Shown: positions 1 through 7,596 of the stretch, one piece after another | Numbering within the stretch: the stretch's first letter is position 1 | Layout: each line of letters starts with the position of its first letter | Origin: Myxococcus fulvus | Lineage (GTDB): Bacteria; Myxococcota; Myxococcia; Myxococcales; Myxococcaceae | DNA length: 64,000 nucleotides | Direction of reading: 5' to 3' | Assembly (NCBI RefSeq): GCF_900111765.1 | Contig: NZ_FOIB01000013.1 | Span: 1-64,000, forward strand | Program-made: the position numbers and the translations under genes | The notes under the pieces: generated by a model | What the model saw: the letters and a program-made list of their open reading frames with translations, nothing else | What the model was told of the DNA's origin: nothing | Databases searched by the model: none

Positions 1-3000
1 CTGGTGCCGTTGTCGACGAAGACGTGCTGTGACGCGAGGCCCGAGAAGGAGAGAGGCGAGTCGACGCGGCGCAGGTCGAACATCACCTGGAAGAGCGGCG
101 CGTGACTCAGGCTGCGCTCGACATGGAGCGCATCGACGACGCGCTCGAACGGCGCATCCTGGTGGCTGAAGGCCTCCAGCGCGGTCGCCCACACGTGCGC
201 CAGCAACATGGAGAACGGCGCGGAGGGCAGCAGGTGGGTCCGCAGGACGAGCGTGTTGATGAACAGACCGACGATGTCCTCGGAGGCCGCGTGCGTGCGT
301 CCGGAGACCGGCGTGCCGATGCACAGCTCTCGCTCACCCGAGTAGCGCTGGAGCAGCGTGGCGAACACCGCATAGAGCGCCATGAACGGCGTCACCTGGT
401 GCTCTCGGCAGAGCGCCTCCAGCCGCAGCCGGAGCTCCCGCGGCAACACGTGGCGGCGCGAGTACGCGCCCCGGTCGGACAGCACCGGCGGACGAGGCTT
501 GTCCGTGGGCAGCGCGAGCAGCGACGGCGCGTCGGCGAGCTGTCGCTTCCAGTAGTCGAGGTGGATGTCCTCGCGCGCGCGGACCTCGGGTGTGCGCTGC
601 CAGGCGGACAGGTCCACGTAGTCCAGGGTGGCGGGCGCGGGAGGCGGGACGCGGCCTTCCTGGAGCGCGGAGTACGTCGTCGCCAGCTCGTTGAGGAGGA
701 TGCCCATCGAGAGGCCATCCACCACCAGGTGATGCAGCACCAGCAGCAGCACCTGGTGCCCGGGGCCACTCGTGAACAGGTGGAACCGATACAGCGGCCC
801 CTCCTCCAGCGAGAGCGGTCGCGAGGCCTCTTCGCGAAGTCTGCGCTGGAGCCACGCCTCCGCGGTCCCGCTCTCATGCGGCGGGCGTGACACCTCCTCC
901 ACTGTGAGCAGCGACTCGCGGACCGGGTGGACGCGCAGCCGCGGGCTCCCCTCCACGGGCGTGAAGGTGACGCGCAGCGCGGCGTGCCGCTCCACCAGTC
1001 GCCGCAGCGTGTCCTCCAGCGCGGTCCTGTTCAGCGTGCCCCGGAGCTCCAGCGCATCGACGACGAGGTACGCCGCCGAATCCGGCTGGAGCTGCTGGAG
1101 GAACCACAGCCGCTCCTGCGCCAGGGACGCCATGGGCGCGACGTCGGCGGGAAGCGGCGTGGGGCCGGCGAGTGCCGCCGAGAGCGACTCGGAGATGGGG
1201 CCCAGCGCCCGGGCCAGTCGCGCCACCGTCGCGTGCGAGAACAACGCCGTCAGCGGCAGCTCCACACCCACCGCGTGCCGCACGCGCGCCAGCAGCCGCG
1301 TGGCGCTCAGCGAGTGTCCGCCCAGCTCGAAGAAGTCGCTGTCCCGGCCCACCCGCTCCACGCCCAGCACCTGCTGGAACAACCCCGCCAGCAGCACCTC
1401 CAGCTCTCCACGCGGCGCGCTGTCCGCGGACGCGCTCGCGGCGTCGACGCGGCCGAGCGACAGCGTGCCCAGCGCCTTCCGGTCCACCTTCCCCGAGGAC
1501 GTCAGCGGAAGCGCGGTGAGCGTCACGAGCGCGGAGGGCACCAGGTGCTCGGGGAGCTGCTGCTTCAACCACGGGCGCAGCGCCGCGCTCACCCGGGCCT
1601 CATCCTGCCCCTCGGAGGGGACGAGGAAGGCCACCAGGGCCAGCTCGCCCTCCGCGATTTCGCGAGCCACCACCGCGACCTCGCGGACCTCCGGATGGCG
1701 CGCGAGGACGGCCTCCACCTCGCCCGGCTCCACGCGCATGCCTCGCAGCTTCACCTGCGAGTCGACGCGGCCCAGGTACTCGAGCTCGCCGTCCACCGTC
1801 CACCGCGCCAGGTCTCCCGTGCGGTAGAGCCGCTCGCCCGGTGTCGAACCGAACGGATGCGGCAGGAAACGCTCCGCCGTCAGGTCCGGCCGCCCCAGGT
1901 AGCCACGGGCCACGCCCACGCCGCCGATGAACAGCTCTCCCGCGACGCCAGGAGGCAGCGGCTCCAGCGCCTCATCGAGCACATACAGCCGCGTGTTGGG
2001 CCACGGCGTGCCCAGGGTGATGGCGCCCGGCACCACCGCGTACGGCGTGATCGCCGCGCAGACCGTGGCCTCCGTCGGGCCATACGCGTTGAGCAGCCGC
2101 CGGCCCTGTCCCCAGCGCTCGGCCACCGCGATGGGAAGGGCCTCGCCCGCGGAGATGACGGTGCGCAGGCCCTCCAGCCCCTCCGTCTCCAACTGCGCCA
2201 GCACCGACGGCGTCAGCGTCACCGCGGTGATGGCGCTCTCACGCAGGAGCGTCCGCAGGGGCGCGTCCGGGAGCAGCCGCTGTCGGGGCGCGAGCACCAG
2301 CGTCGCGCCCGCGAGCAGCGTGGCGAACACCTCGCACACGGACGCATCGAAGCTCATCGACGCGAACTGGAGCACCCGGTCCTCGGGCCGGAACCCATGC
2401 GCCCGCACCGCGGCCAGCGCCGTGTTGCGCAGCCCCGCGTGCGCCACCAGCACGCCCTTGGGCCGCCCCGTGGAGCCGGACGTGTAGATGACGTACGCCA
2501 GATGGTCCGTCGAGGCGACCGCCTCCAGCCGCTCCACGGAGTGACGCGCGAACGGTGGCAGCAGGCCGTCCAGCTCCACCGTCAGCTCGCCCCGCAGCGG
2601 CAGCTCGTCCAGCATCTGCTGCCGCGCGAGCACCACGGGCGCGCCGCTGTCGGAGAGCACGAAGCCCTGCCGCTCGGTGGGATGCGCCGGGTCCAACGGA
2701 ACGAACGCGCCTCCCGCCTTGAGGATGCCCAGCATCCCCACCACCTGCTCCACCGAGCGCTCCGCGCACAGCGCGACGCGCGTCTCCGGCCCCACGCTCA
2801 GCGAGCGCAGATAGCGCGCGAGCTGGTTGGCGCGCTCGTCCAACTGCCGGTACGTCAGCCGGGTGCCCTCGAAGTCGAGCGCCGTCGCGTCCGGCGCGCG
2901 GTCCACCTGCTGCTCGAAGCAGGCCACCACCGTGTCGCCGCCCTCCAGGTGTTGCTCGGAGGCATTGAAGGTGACGAGCACCCGGTGCCGCAGCTCCTCG

Positions 3001-3134
3001 GAGAGGACGGGACGTGGAGCGGGCGCGCGCTCGGCCACGGGGGTGGCGTCGGGCGCGGCGGCGGAGTCGACAGGGGGAGCCTTCCGTCCGTGCGGACCGG
3101 GGGAGGTCGGGGCGGAATCGTCGTGAGCGGTCAT
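1..3134 (-). CDS. Nonribosomal peptide synthetase, initiation module A-PCP-C (3' end outside window)
   Basis: Open from 3134 to the left edge without a stop, over 1040 codons. After a Pro/Ala-rich leader of about 50 residues comes an adenylation domain with intact cores: YTSGSTGRPKG near residue 215, SFDAS near 258, NAYGPTE near 348, YRTGD near 432 and SSGKVDRKAL near 550. A carrier domain follows with DFFELGGHS (phosphopantetheine Ser near 607). The last domain is a condensation domain with HHLVVDG near 800, cut by the edge. No condensation domain precedes the A domain, so it should load the first residue of a peptide. Aligned by eye to GrsA, the pocket residues read D-A-C-T-I-A-A-V-C, Phe-like except Cys for Trp at position 239. 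It starts 16 nt after the outer-membrane gene and is probably cotranscribed with it. The NRPS call is certain; the substrate is a guess. Confidence 0.96.
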   Translation of the reverse strand, partial: MTAHDDSAPTSPGPHGRKAPPVDSAAAPDATPVAERAPAPRPVLSEELRHRVLVTFNASEQHLEGGDTVVACFEQQVDRAPDATALDFEGTRLTYRQLDERANQLARYLRSLSVGPETRVALCAERSVEQVVGMLGILKAGGAFVPLDPAHPTERQGFVLSDSGAPVVLARQQMLDELPLRGELTVELDGLLPPFARHSVERLEAVASTDHLAYVIYTSGSTGRPKGVLVAHAGLRNTALAAVRAHGFRPEDRVLQFASMSFDASVCEVFATLLAGATLVLAPRQRLLPDAPLRTLLRESAITAVTLTPSVLAQLETEGLEGLRTVISAGEALPIAVAERWGQGRRLLNAYGPTEATVCAAITPYAVVPGAITLGTPWPNTRLYVLDEALEPLPPGVAGELFIGGVGVARGYLGRPDLTAERFLPHPFGSTPGERLYRTGDLARWTVDGELEYLGRVDSQVKLRGMRVEPGEVEAVLARHPEVREVAVVAREIAEGELALVAFLVPSEGQDEARVSAALRPWLKQQLPEHLVPSALVTLTALPLTSSGKVDRKALGTLSLGRVDAASASADSAPRGELEVLLAGLFQQVLGVERVGRDSDFFELGGHSLSATRLLARVRHAVGVELPLTALFSHATVARLARALGPISESLSAALAGPTPLPADVAPMASLAQERLWFLQQLQPDSAAYLVVDALELRGTLNRTALEDTLRRLVERHAALRVTFTPVEGSPRLRVHPVRESLLTVEEVSRPPHESGTAEAWLQRRLREEASRPLSLEEGPLYRFHLFTSGPGHQVLLLVLHHLVVDGLSMGILLNELATTYSALQEGRVPPPAPATLDYVDLSAWQRTPEVRAREDIHLDYWKRQLADAPSLLALPTDKPRPPVLSDRGAYSRRHVLPRELRLRLEALCREHQVTPFMALYAVFATLLQRYSGERELCIGTPVSGRTHAASEDIVGLFINTLVLRTHLLPSAPFSMLLAHVWATALEAFSHQDAPFERVVDALHVERSLSHAPLFQVMFDLRRVDSPLSFSGLASQHVFVDNGT

Positions 3135-3150
3135 CGTGAAGTCTGTGCTC

Positions 3151-5187
3151 TCAGAGCCGGAGTCGAACGTTGATGCCGGCGCGGAACAGGCCCATGTCCA
3201 CCGGCGCGCTGGGGGCGATGCCGGCGTCGGGCTGGAAGCGGAACTCGCCGCCGCGCTCTCCAAAAGGAACTTCCACGTAGGCGGCGACCGTCACGTCGCG
3301 CAGCCGGGAGGCATTGATGTCCAGGCGCGCCACGTAGGACGGGTCTCCCACGTTGCCCATCACCGTGAGCGTCGTCGTGGGCTCGTAGATGTTGCGCGCG
3401 GTGACGGCCACCTGCGCCATGCCGTAGAACCGGCCGAAGTAGAGCGGCTGGAAGTCACCCACCGCCTGCACCCACGTCAACAGCTCGCGGTCGTCACTGC
3501 CCAGCTGGTTGTAGAACCCCTCCAGCCGCACCACCGTCTTGAACGTGTCCGCCACGCGCAGCTCCACCTGCGCGCCGCCGCTGGCCTGCACCTGGAGCCC
3601 GTCGAGCGCCCGCACCTGGAAGCCCCCCGCCTGCGAGCGCTCCCACGTGGCCACATCCGCGCCGTGCACCAGGGCAATCTCGGTGTTGAAGTCCAGCCGC
3701 CCCAGGCCAATCGAGTAGTCCACGCCGTAGCGGGGCCGCCGGCCCTCCACGAACGAGCCCGACACCGCCAGCTCGCTGGTGCCCAGCGCCATCTCCGCGC
3801 GCACCGCGCCGCCGTAGCGCACCCGGTCCCCGTCCGCCGTCACCTCGTCCAACAGGTCCGCCGTGCCGATGAGCCACAGGTTGGCCGCCATCTCCTCCCA
3901 CGGCACGTTGACCTTCACCATGTCCACGCCCGGCCTCAAGTCATAGAGGAACAGCGGGTCCGGGTTGCGCGCGCGCAGGAAGTCGGTGGTGTTCCAGATC
4001 TTCGAGCTGCCCCACTTGATGTGCTGCCGCCCCGCGGTGATGAAGACGTGGTCGAACAGGCCGAAGTAGATCCACAGCCGGTCCAGGCTCGTCGCGGGCG
4101 TGGAGAGCACCGGGTCCAGCGGGTCGTACGCCATGCGGCCCACCGCGAAGCTGCGCAGCCCGTCGAACGGCTTGAAGTCCAGGTACACGTCCAGGAGCGC
4201 CGGGAAGAACGGGTCCACCCCCGTGGCCGACGTGCTCGCGCGCCGGGCCCCGGCCACCTCCGCGCGCTGCAGGTAGAAGCCGCCCACCGTGAGCAGCTCG
4301 GGCACCTTGAGGAACGCGGAGGGGTGCAGCGGGTCCTCCTCGACGGTGTCCTCCGTCACCGGCTGCGGCCCCGCGGTGGGGCCCCCCGCCGCCGAAGCGA
4401 TGCTCGCGCCCGACGCGGCCACGTCATCCACCACCACCGGCCTCAGCGACGTGTCCACGTCCAGGGGCGGCGCGGGGCGCGGTGACGCTGTTTCGCCCTC
4501 GATGGTGGGCACCGCCAGCTCCAGGCTCGCCACGGCGGGCTGCGTGGCGGTGGCGGGCTCCGCGAAGGCCTCCACGGTGTTGGCGTCCGCCGTCTCCGTG
4601 TCGTCCTCGGACGCGGTGCCGGAGGCGGCCACCGTGTCGCTCGCTTCCGTCGTGTCCGCGGTGCCGGCGGAGGACAGCTCCGGCGGAGGCTCCACGCTCG
4701 CGGTGAGCGCGAGCTTGCCTCGCACGGGCTTCTGATACGTCAGCGCGCGCACGTCGCCACCGGTGAAGAACACCGCGAGGCCCCGCGACGGATAATGGAA
4801 ATACAGCGAGGTGTCCGCCGTGGCCTTCACCACGTAGCAGGGCTTCTTGCTCCAGCCCGTCTTGGGACACGCGGGGCCGAATTGTTTCTCCACCGCGGCG
4901 CGCGTGGGCGCGCGGGTGGGGAAGACATCGATGCGCCGCAGCTTGCGCGTGCGTGTATCGACGGTGAAGCGCGCGCGCTGCGTCCCCGCCGGCGAGGACT
5001 GCCCCTGATAGTCGAGCACCAGCGCGCCATCCTCGCGGCGTCTCGCGTCGGGCTCGCCGAACAGGATGCGCAGCTGCGCCTCCGTCGTCAGGCCCGGTCT
5101 GGCTTTCTTCCAGGGCTCCGCGTGAGCCGTGCCATGAATCAGACACAACATGGCCACGATGCGCACGACAGAGGGGGCAGGGGGCAT
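3151..5187 (-). CDS. Outer-membrane protein: BamE/SmpA-like head, low-complexity linker, beta-barrel-like tail
   Basis: Predicted 678 residues. The ATG at 5187 is chosen because it gives a clean signal peptide (MPPAPSVVRIVAMLCLIHG, cleavage after AHA); longer reading adds an implausible leader. Residues of about 25-155 contain WKKARPGLTTEAQLRILFG and two short Cys-containing stretches, resembling the SmpA/OmlA/BamE fold. A Thr/Ala/Val/Glu-rich linker follows to about residue 285. The remainder alternates polar and aromatic residues and ends in NVRLRL, as in an outer-membrane barrel. No specific family was recognised. It is the first gene of a two-gene run with the NRPS, so export or uptake of the peptide product is possible but unproven. 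It diverges from the peptide-Rieske operon. Confidence 0.8.
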   Translation of the reverse strand: MPPAPSVVRIVAMLCLIHGTAHAEPWKKARPGLTTEAQLRILFGEPDARRREDGALVLDYQGQSSPAGTQRARFTVDTRTRKLRRIDVFPTRAPTRAAVEKQFGPACPKTGWSKKPCYVVKATADTSLYFHYPSRGLAVFFTGGDVRALTYQKPVRGKLALTASVEPPPELSSAGTADTTEASDTVAASGTASEDDTETADANTVEAFAEPATATQPAVASLELAVPTIEGETASPRPAPPLDVDTSLRPVVVDDVAASGASIASAAGGPTAGPQPVTEDTVEEDPLHPSAFLKVPELLTVGGFYLQRAEVAGARRASTSATGVDPFFPALLDVYLDFKPFDGLRSFAVGRMAYDPLDPVLSTPATSLDRLWIYFGLFDHVFITAGRQHIKWGSSKIWNTTDFLRARNPDPLFLYDLRPGVDMVKVNVPWEEMAANLWLIGTADLLDEVTADGDRVRYGGAVRAEMALGTSELAVSGSFVEGRRPRYGVDYSIGLGRLDFNTEIALVHGADVATWERSQAGGFQVRALDGLQVQASGGAQVELRVADTFKTVVRLEGFYNQLGSDDRELLTWVQAVGDFQPLYFGRFYGMAQVAVTARNIYEPTTTLTVMGNVGDPSYVARLDINASRLRDVTVAAYVEVPFGERGGEFRFQPDAGIAPSAPVDMGLFRAGINVRLRL

Positions 5188-5225
5188 GGAGGGCCGCAGT
5201 CTAGTGGTGTTGTGACACGCGTGGA

Positions 5226-5240
5226 AACCCACGGTGGGTT
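5226..5240. promoter_or_regulatory. 15-bp perfect palindrome in a divergent promoter region (candidate operator)
   Basis: AACCCAC and GTGGGTT form perfect 7-bp arms around a single central G. It lies between the outer-membrane/NRPS operon (start 5187, minus) and the small peptide (start 5300, plus), and its right end overlaps the TTGACA box. A repressor bound here could affect both operons. No regulator gene is adjacent. Confidence 0.45.
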
Positions 5241-5268
5241 GACATTCCCCTGCTGTTCCTCCGAGCAT
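5239..5268 (+). promoter_or_regulatory. Candidate sigma-70-type promoter for the peptide-Rieske operon
   Basis: TTGACA at 5239-5244 is a perfect -35 hexamer. The best -10 at suitable spacing is weak (GAGCAT, 5263-5268, 18-nt spacer). Transcription would begin about 25 nt before the peptide start codon. Only the -35 box is convincing. Confidence 0.35.
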
Positions 5269-5299
5269 CCACCTCCCCTGCGTAGTGGAGGCCACCCAC

Positions 5300-5482
5300 A
5301 TGGCGTCGGAAGAGGCGGTTCAGTCCCCATCCGAAACAGCTGCGAACGCGGTATCCACTCCGAATCCCTCCGAGGCTCCCGAGGCGGTGTCGGCCGCTCC
5401 CGAGAAGCTCGATGAGATAGAGGAGATCGACTTCCTCCTCGAGGAGATTGAAAGCAAGATCGCCCCGCTCGCCCTGGCATGA
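5300..5482 (+). CDS. 60-residue acidic peptide, candidate RiPP precursor
   Basis: Starts at ATG 5300 with GGAGG at 5287-5291, spacer 8 nt; an in-frame GTG at 5285 would include the ribosome binding site and is rejected. The N-terminal half is Ser/Ala/Pro/Glu-rich and probably disordered. The second half (EIEEIDFLLEEIESKIAPLA and a final LA) is an amphipathic acidic helix with a short hydrophobic end. There is no signal peptide, membrane segment or Cys. Its TGA overlaps the ATG of the Rieske oxygenase (ATGA), so the two are translationally coupled. The leader-like acidic helix, short tail and coupled oxidative enzyme resemble a ribosomal peptide natural-product precursor. It could instead be a small accessory protein of the oxygenase. 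I know no named family for it. Confidence 0.7.
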   Translation: MASEEAVQSPSETAANAVSTPNPSEAPEAVSAAPEKLDEIEEIDFLLEEIESKIAPLALA

Positions 5483-6495
5483 GCACGGCTGGCGAGGTCC
5501 GCTCGTACCGGGACACCTTCCTCCCGTACTGGCATCCGGTGGCGTACGCCCACGAGCTTCGGGAAGGCCCCCTGGCCGCCCGGCTCCTGGAGACGGAGCT
5601 GGTCCTCTGGCGCACCGCCTCCGGTGTGGCGGCCACCCAGCGCTACTGCGCGCACCGCGGCGCGGACCTCTCCGCCGGGACTGTCACTCCCCAGGGACTT
5701 CGCTGCGCGTTCCATGGATGGACATACGCCCAGAGCGGCTCGTGTGTCCGCATTCCCTCTCAACCCCAGACGCCCGTCCCCGAGCGGGCCCGGGTGAACA
5801 GCTACCTTGCCGCACAGCGGCATGGGCTCATCTGGGTCTGTCTTTCGCCCGAGCCGGCGGCGCCGCTGCCCGAGTGGCCGGAGCTGGCCGACAGCGCGAC
5901 GGTGGCCACGGTGCCGCTGCCCCGCCTGGACTGGGAGACGTCCGCCGGACGCATGGTGGAGATCGTCCTGGACGTGGCTCACCTATCGTTCGTTCATGAA
6001 GGCACGTTCGGCAATCCGGAGCAGCCGGAGGTGCCGGCGTATGACGTGGAGAAGCGCTCGGACGGACTGCGCGCGCAGATCGTCTATCCCGCGCTGGCGC
6101 CCGCGGTGGGGAGCGCTCCACCCCGGGTGGACCGCACCACGCTCACGTACGAGGTGACGTTCCCCTTCACCGCGCGGCTCACCTTCAAGCCCACGCTCTT
6201 CTATCCGCACACCGTCTACGCGGTGGCCTCGCCCTGGTCGGAGGAGAAGATGCAGTGCTTCTACTTCGCCTCGTACCACCCGAGGATCCGCAACTTCGCG
6301 GAGCTGTTCGTGAAGTCGGAGTCGGCCATCCTGGAGCAGGACCGCCGCGTGGCGGAGGGACAGCGCCCGCGCGCGCACCCGCTGGACTTCTCGGGGGAGG
6401 TCCCCGTGAAGGCGGACCGGCTCCCCATCGAATACCGCCGGGCCCTCGCGGCCCTGCGCCTGGGTCGTCCTCCGGACGCGCCCGCATGGGACTAG
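5479..6495 (+). CDS. Rieske non-heme iron oxygenase, alpha subunit type
   Basis: 338 residues, the usual length for a single-component Rieske oxygenase of the vanillate demethylase or pheophorbide oxygenase type. The Rieske [2Fe-2S] site is near residues 57-78: CAHRG and CAFHGWTY, giving Cys-x-His and Cys-x2-His ligands. The mononuclear iron site is DVAHLSFVH near residues 168-176 (His-x4-His), and EQDRR near 290 probably supplies the Asp ligand. It probably hydroxylates, demethylates or desaturates using electrons from a separate reductase; no ferredoxin or reductase gene is nearby. It overlaps the small peptide by 4 nt and precedes the cytochrome c gene by 19 nt. The substrate is unknown; the coupled peptide is the obvious candidate to test. 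Confidence 0.93.
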   Translation: MSTAGEVRSYRDTFLPYWHPVAYAHELREGPLAARLLETELVLWRTASGVAATQRYCAHRGADLSAGTVTPQGLRCAFHGWTYAQSGSCVRIPSQPQTPVPERARVNSYLAAQRHGLIWVCLSPEPAAPLPEWPELADSATVATVPLPRLDWETSAGRMVEIVLDVAHLSFVHEGTFGNPEQPEVPAYDVEKRSDGLRAQIVYPALAPAVGSAPPRVDRTTLTYEVTFPFTARLTFKPTLFYPHTVYAVASPWSEEKMQCFYFASYHPRIRNFAELFVKSESAILEQDRRVAEGQRPRAHPLDFSGEVPVKADRLPIEYRRALAALRLGRPPDAPAWD

Positions 6496-6514
6496 CCACA
6501 GGAGTTGCTCGAAC

Positions 6515-7498
6515 GTGAATGCCGGGGGCCGAAGCTGGGAGAGGTGCGTGTCCGTGGTGGCGCTGCTCGTCGCCGTGAGCGGCTGTCGGGAGAAGGACGC
6601 GGCCCCCAAGCCGCCGCCCGCCGTCGTCGAGGCGAAGCCCGCCGCGCCTCCCGCACCCAAGCCCGTGTCCGCCGAGGCCGCGCTCGTGGAGAGGGGCCGC
6701 TACCTGGGCGAGTCGGTGCTCGGCTGCGTGGACTGTCACACGCAGCGGGACACGGGCCGCTTCGGTGGACCGCTGTCGGGCCCCCAGCTCGCCGGCGCGT
6801 GCTTCGGTCCGGAGTGGGACCTGCCCGGCACGCTGTGCGCGCCCAACATCACCTCGGACCCGGTGCATGGCGTGGGCAAGTGGACCGATGCCCAGCTGCT
6901 GCGCACCCTGCGCGAGGGCTATGGCCAGGGGGACCGCACGCTCTTCCCGATGATGCCGTACATGGAGTGGCGCGCCACCCTGTCCGACGGTGACGCGAAG
7001 GCCGTCGTCGCGTGGCTGCGCACCGTGCCCGCCGTGGCCCTCCCCACGCCTCCCTCCAAGCTCGCCCCCGAGGTGCTCGCGGACATCAAGGACCTGGCGG
7101 GCCCCCTGCCCGGACCCGTGGCCGAGCCCGCCCAGGACGAGGTGTCCCGGGGCCGCTACCTGGCCACCATCGCCCAGTGCGCCTTCTGCCACGCGAGCGC
7201 CGACGAGGAGCCGAAGCCCTTCGCCGGAGGCCGCGCCGCCCCCACTCCCCTGGGCGAGGAGCCCGTGCCGTCCCTGCTCCCGGAGGGGCCCGTCCTGAAG
7301 GACCTGGGCGAGGACGCCTTCGTCGCCCGCTTCACCGCCTTCAAGGACCTGGCCCCCGCCCCCAGCAAGAAGGGCCAGGTCAACAAGCTGTCCATGCCCT
7401 GGCGCGCCTTCTCCTCCATGAAGGAGGAGGACCTTCGCGCCGTGTACCGCTTCCTCAAGACCCAGGGCGTGGCAACGCAGCGCGCCAGAGGCCCGTGA
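6515..7498 (+). CDS. Diheme c-type cytochrome lipoprotein
   Basis: 327 residues from GTG 6515, with GGAG 10 nt upstream. The N-terminus has a hydrophobic stretch and lipobox AVSGC (Cys about 24), so it is lipid-anchored outside the inner membrane. An Ala/Pro/Lys-rich tether follows. Two heme sites are seen, CVDCH near residue 71 and CAFCH near 222, each in a cytochrome c-like segment with a downstream Met that may be an axial ligand (MMPYMEW and KLSMPW). The layout resembles two-domain electron-transfer cytochromes working with membrane dehydrogenases. It lies 19 nt after the Rieske gene and about 100 nt before a multiheme lipoprotein, suggesting a shared redox job in the periplasm. Confidence 0.92.
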   Translation: MNAGGRSWERCVSVVALLVAVSGCREKDAAPKPPPAVVEAKPAAPPAPKPVSAEAALVERGRYLGESVLGCVDCHTQRDTGRFGGPLSGPQLAGACFGPEWDLPGTLCAPNITSDPVHGVGKWTDAQLLRTLREGYGQGDRTLFPMMPYMEWRATLSDGDAKAVVAWLRTVPAVALPTPPSKLAPEVLADIKDLAGPLPGPVAEPAQDEVSRGRYLATIAQCAFCHASADEEPKPFAGGRAAPTPLGEEPVPSLLPEGPVLKDLGEDAFVARFTAFKDLAPAPSKKGQVNKLSMPWRAFSSMKEEDLRAVYRFLKTQGVATQRARGP

Positions 7499-7596
7499 AT
7501 TGGCGCGGCGCTTTCTGAGAAAGTAGGATACACGCCTTGCCCTCCGCTGAACGTCACCGTGCCCTGCGCTGGTGAGCCGCGCTGGACTCGAATCTC

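Noticed and set aside
927..3173. Long open frame of 748 codons on the plus strand, rich in Arg, His and Gln
   Set aside because: It is the antisense shadow of the NRPS. The minus strand carries all adenylation, carrier and condensation motifs; this frame has none.
5285..5299. GTG at 5285 as the start of the small peptide
   Set aside because: It would place the GGAGG ribosome binding site inside the coding region; ATG 5300 is correctly spaced.
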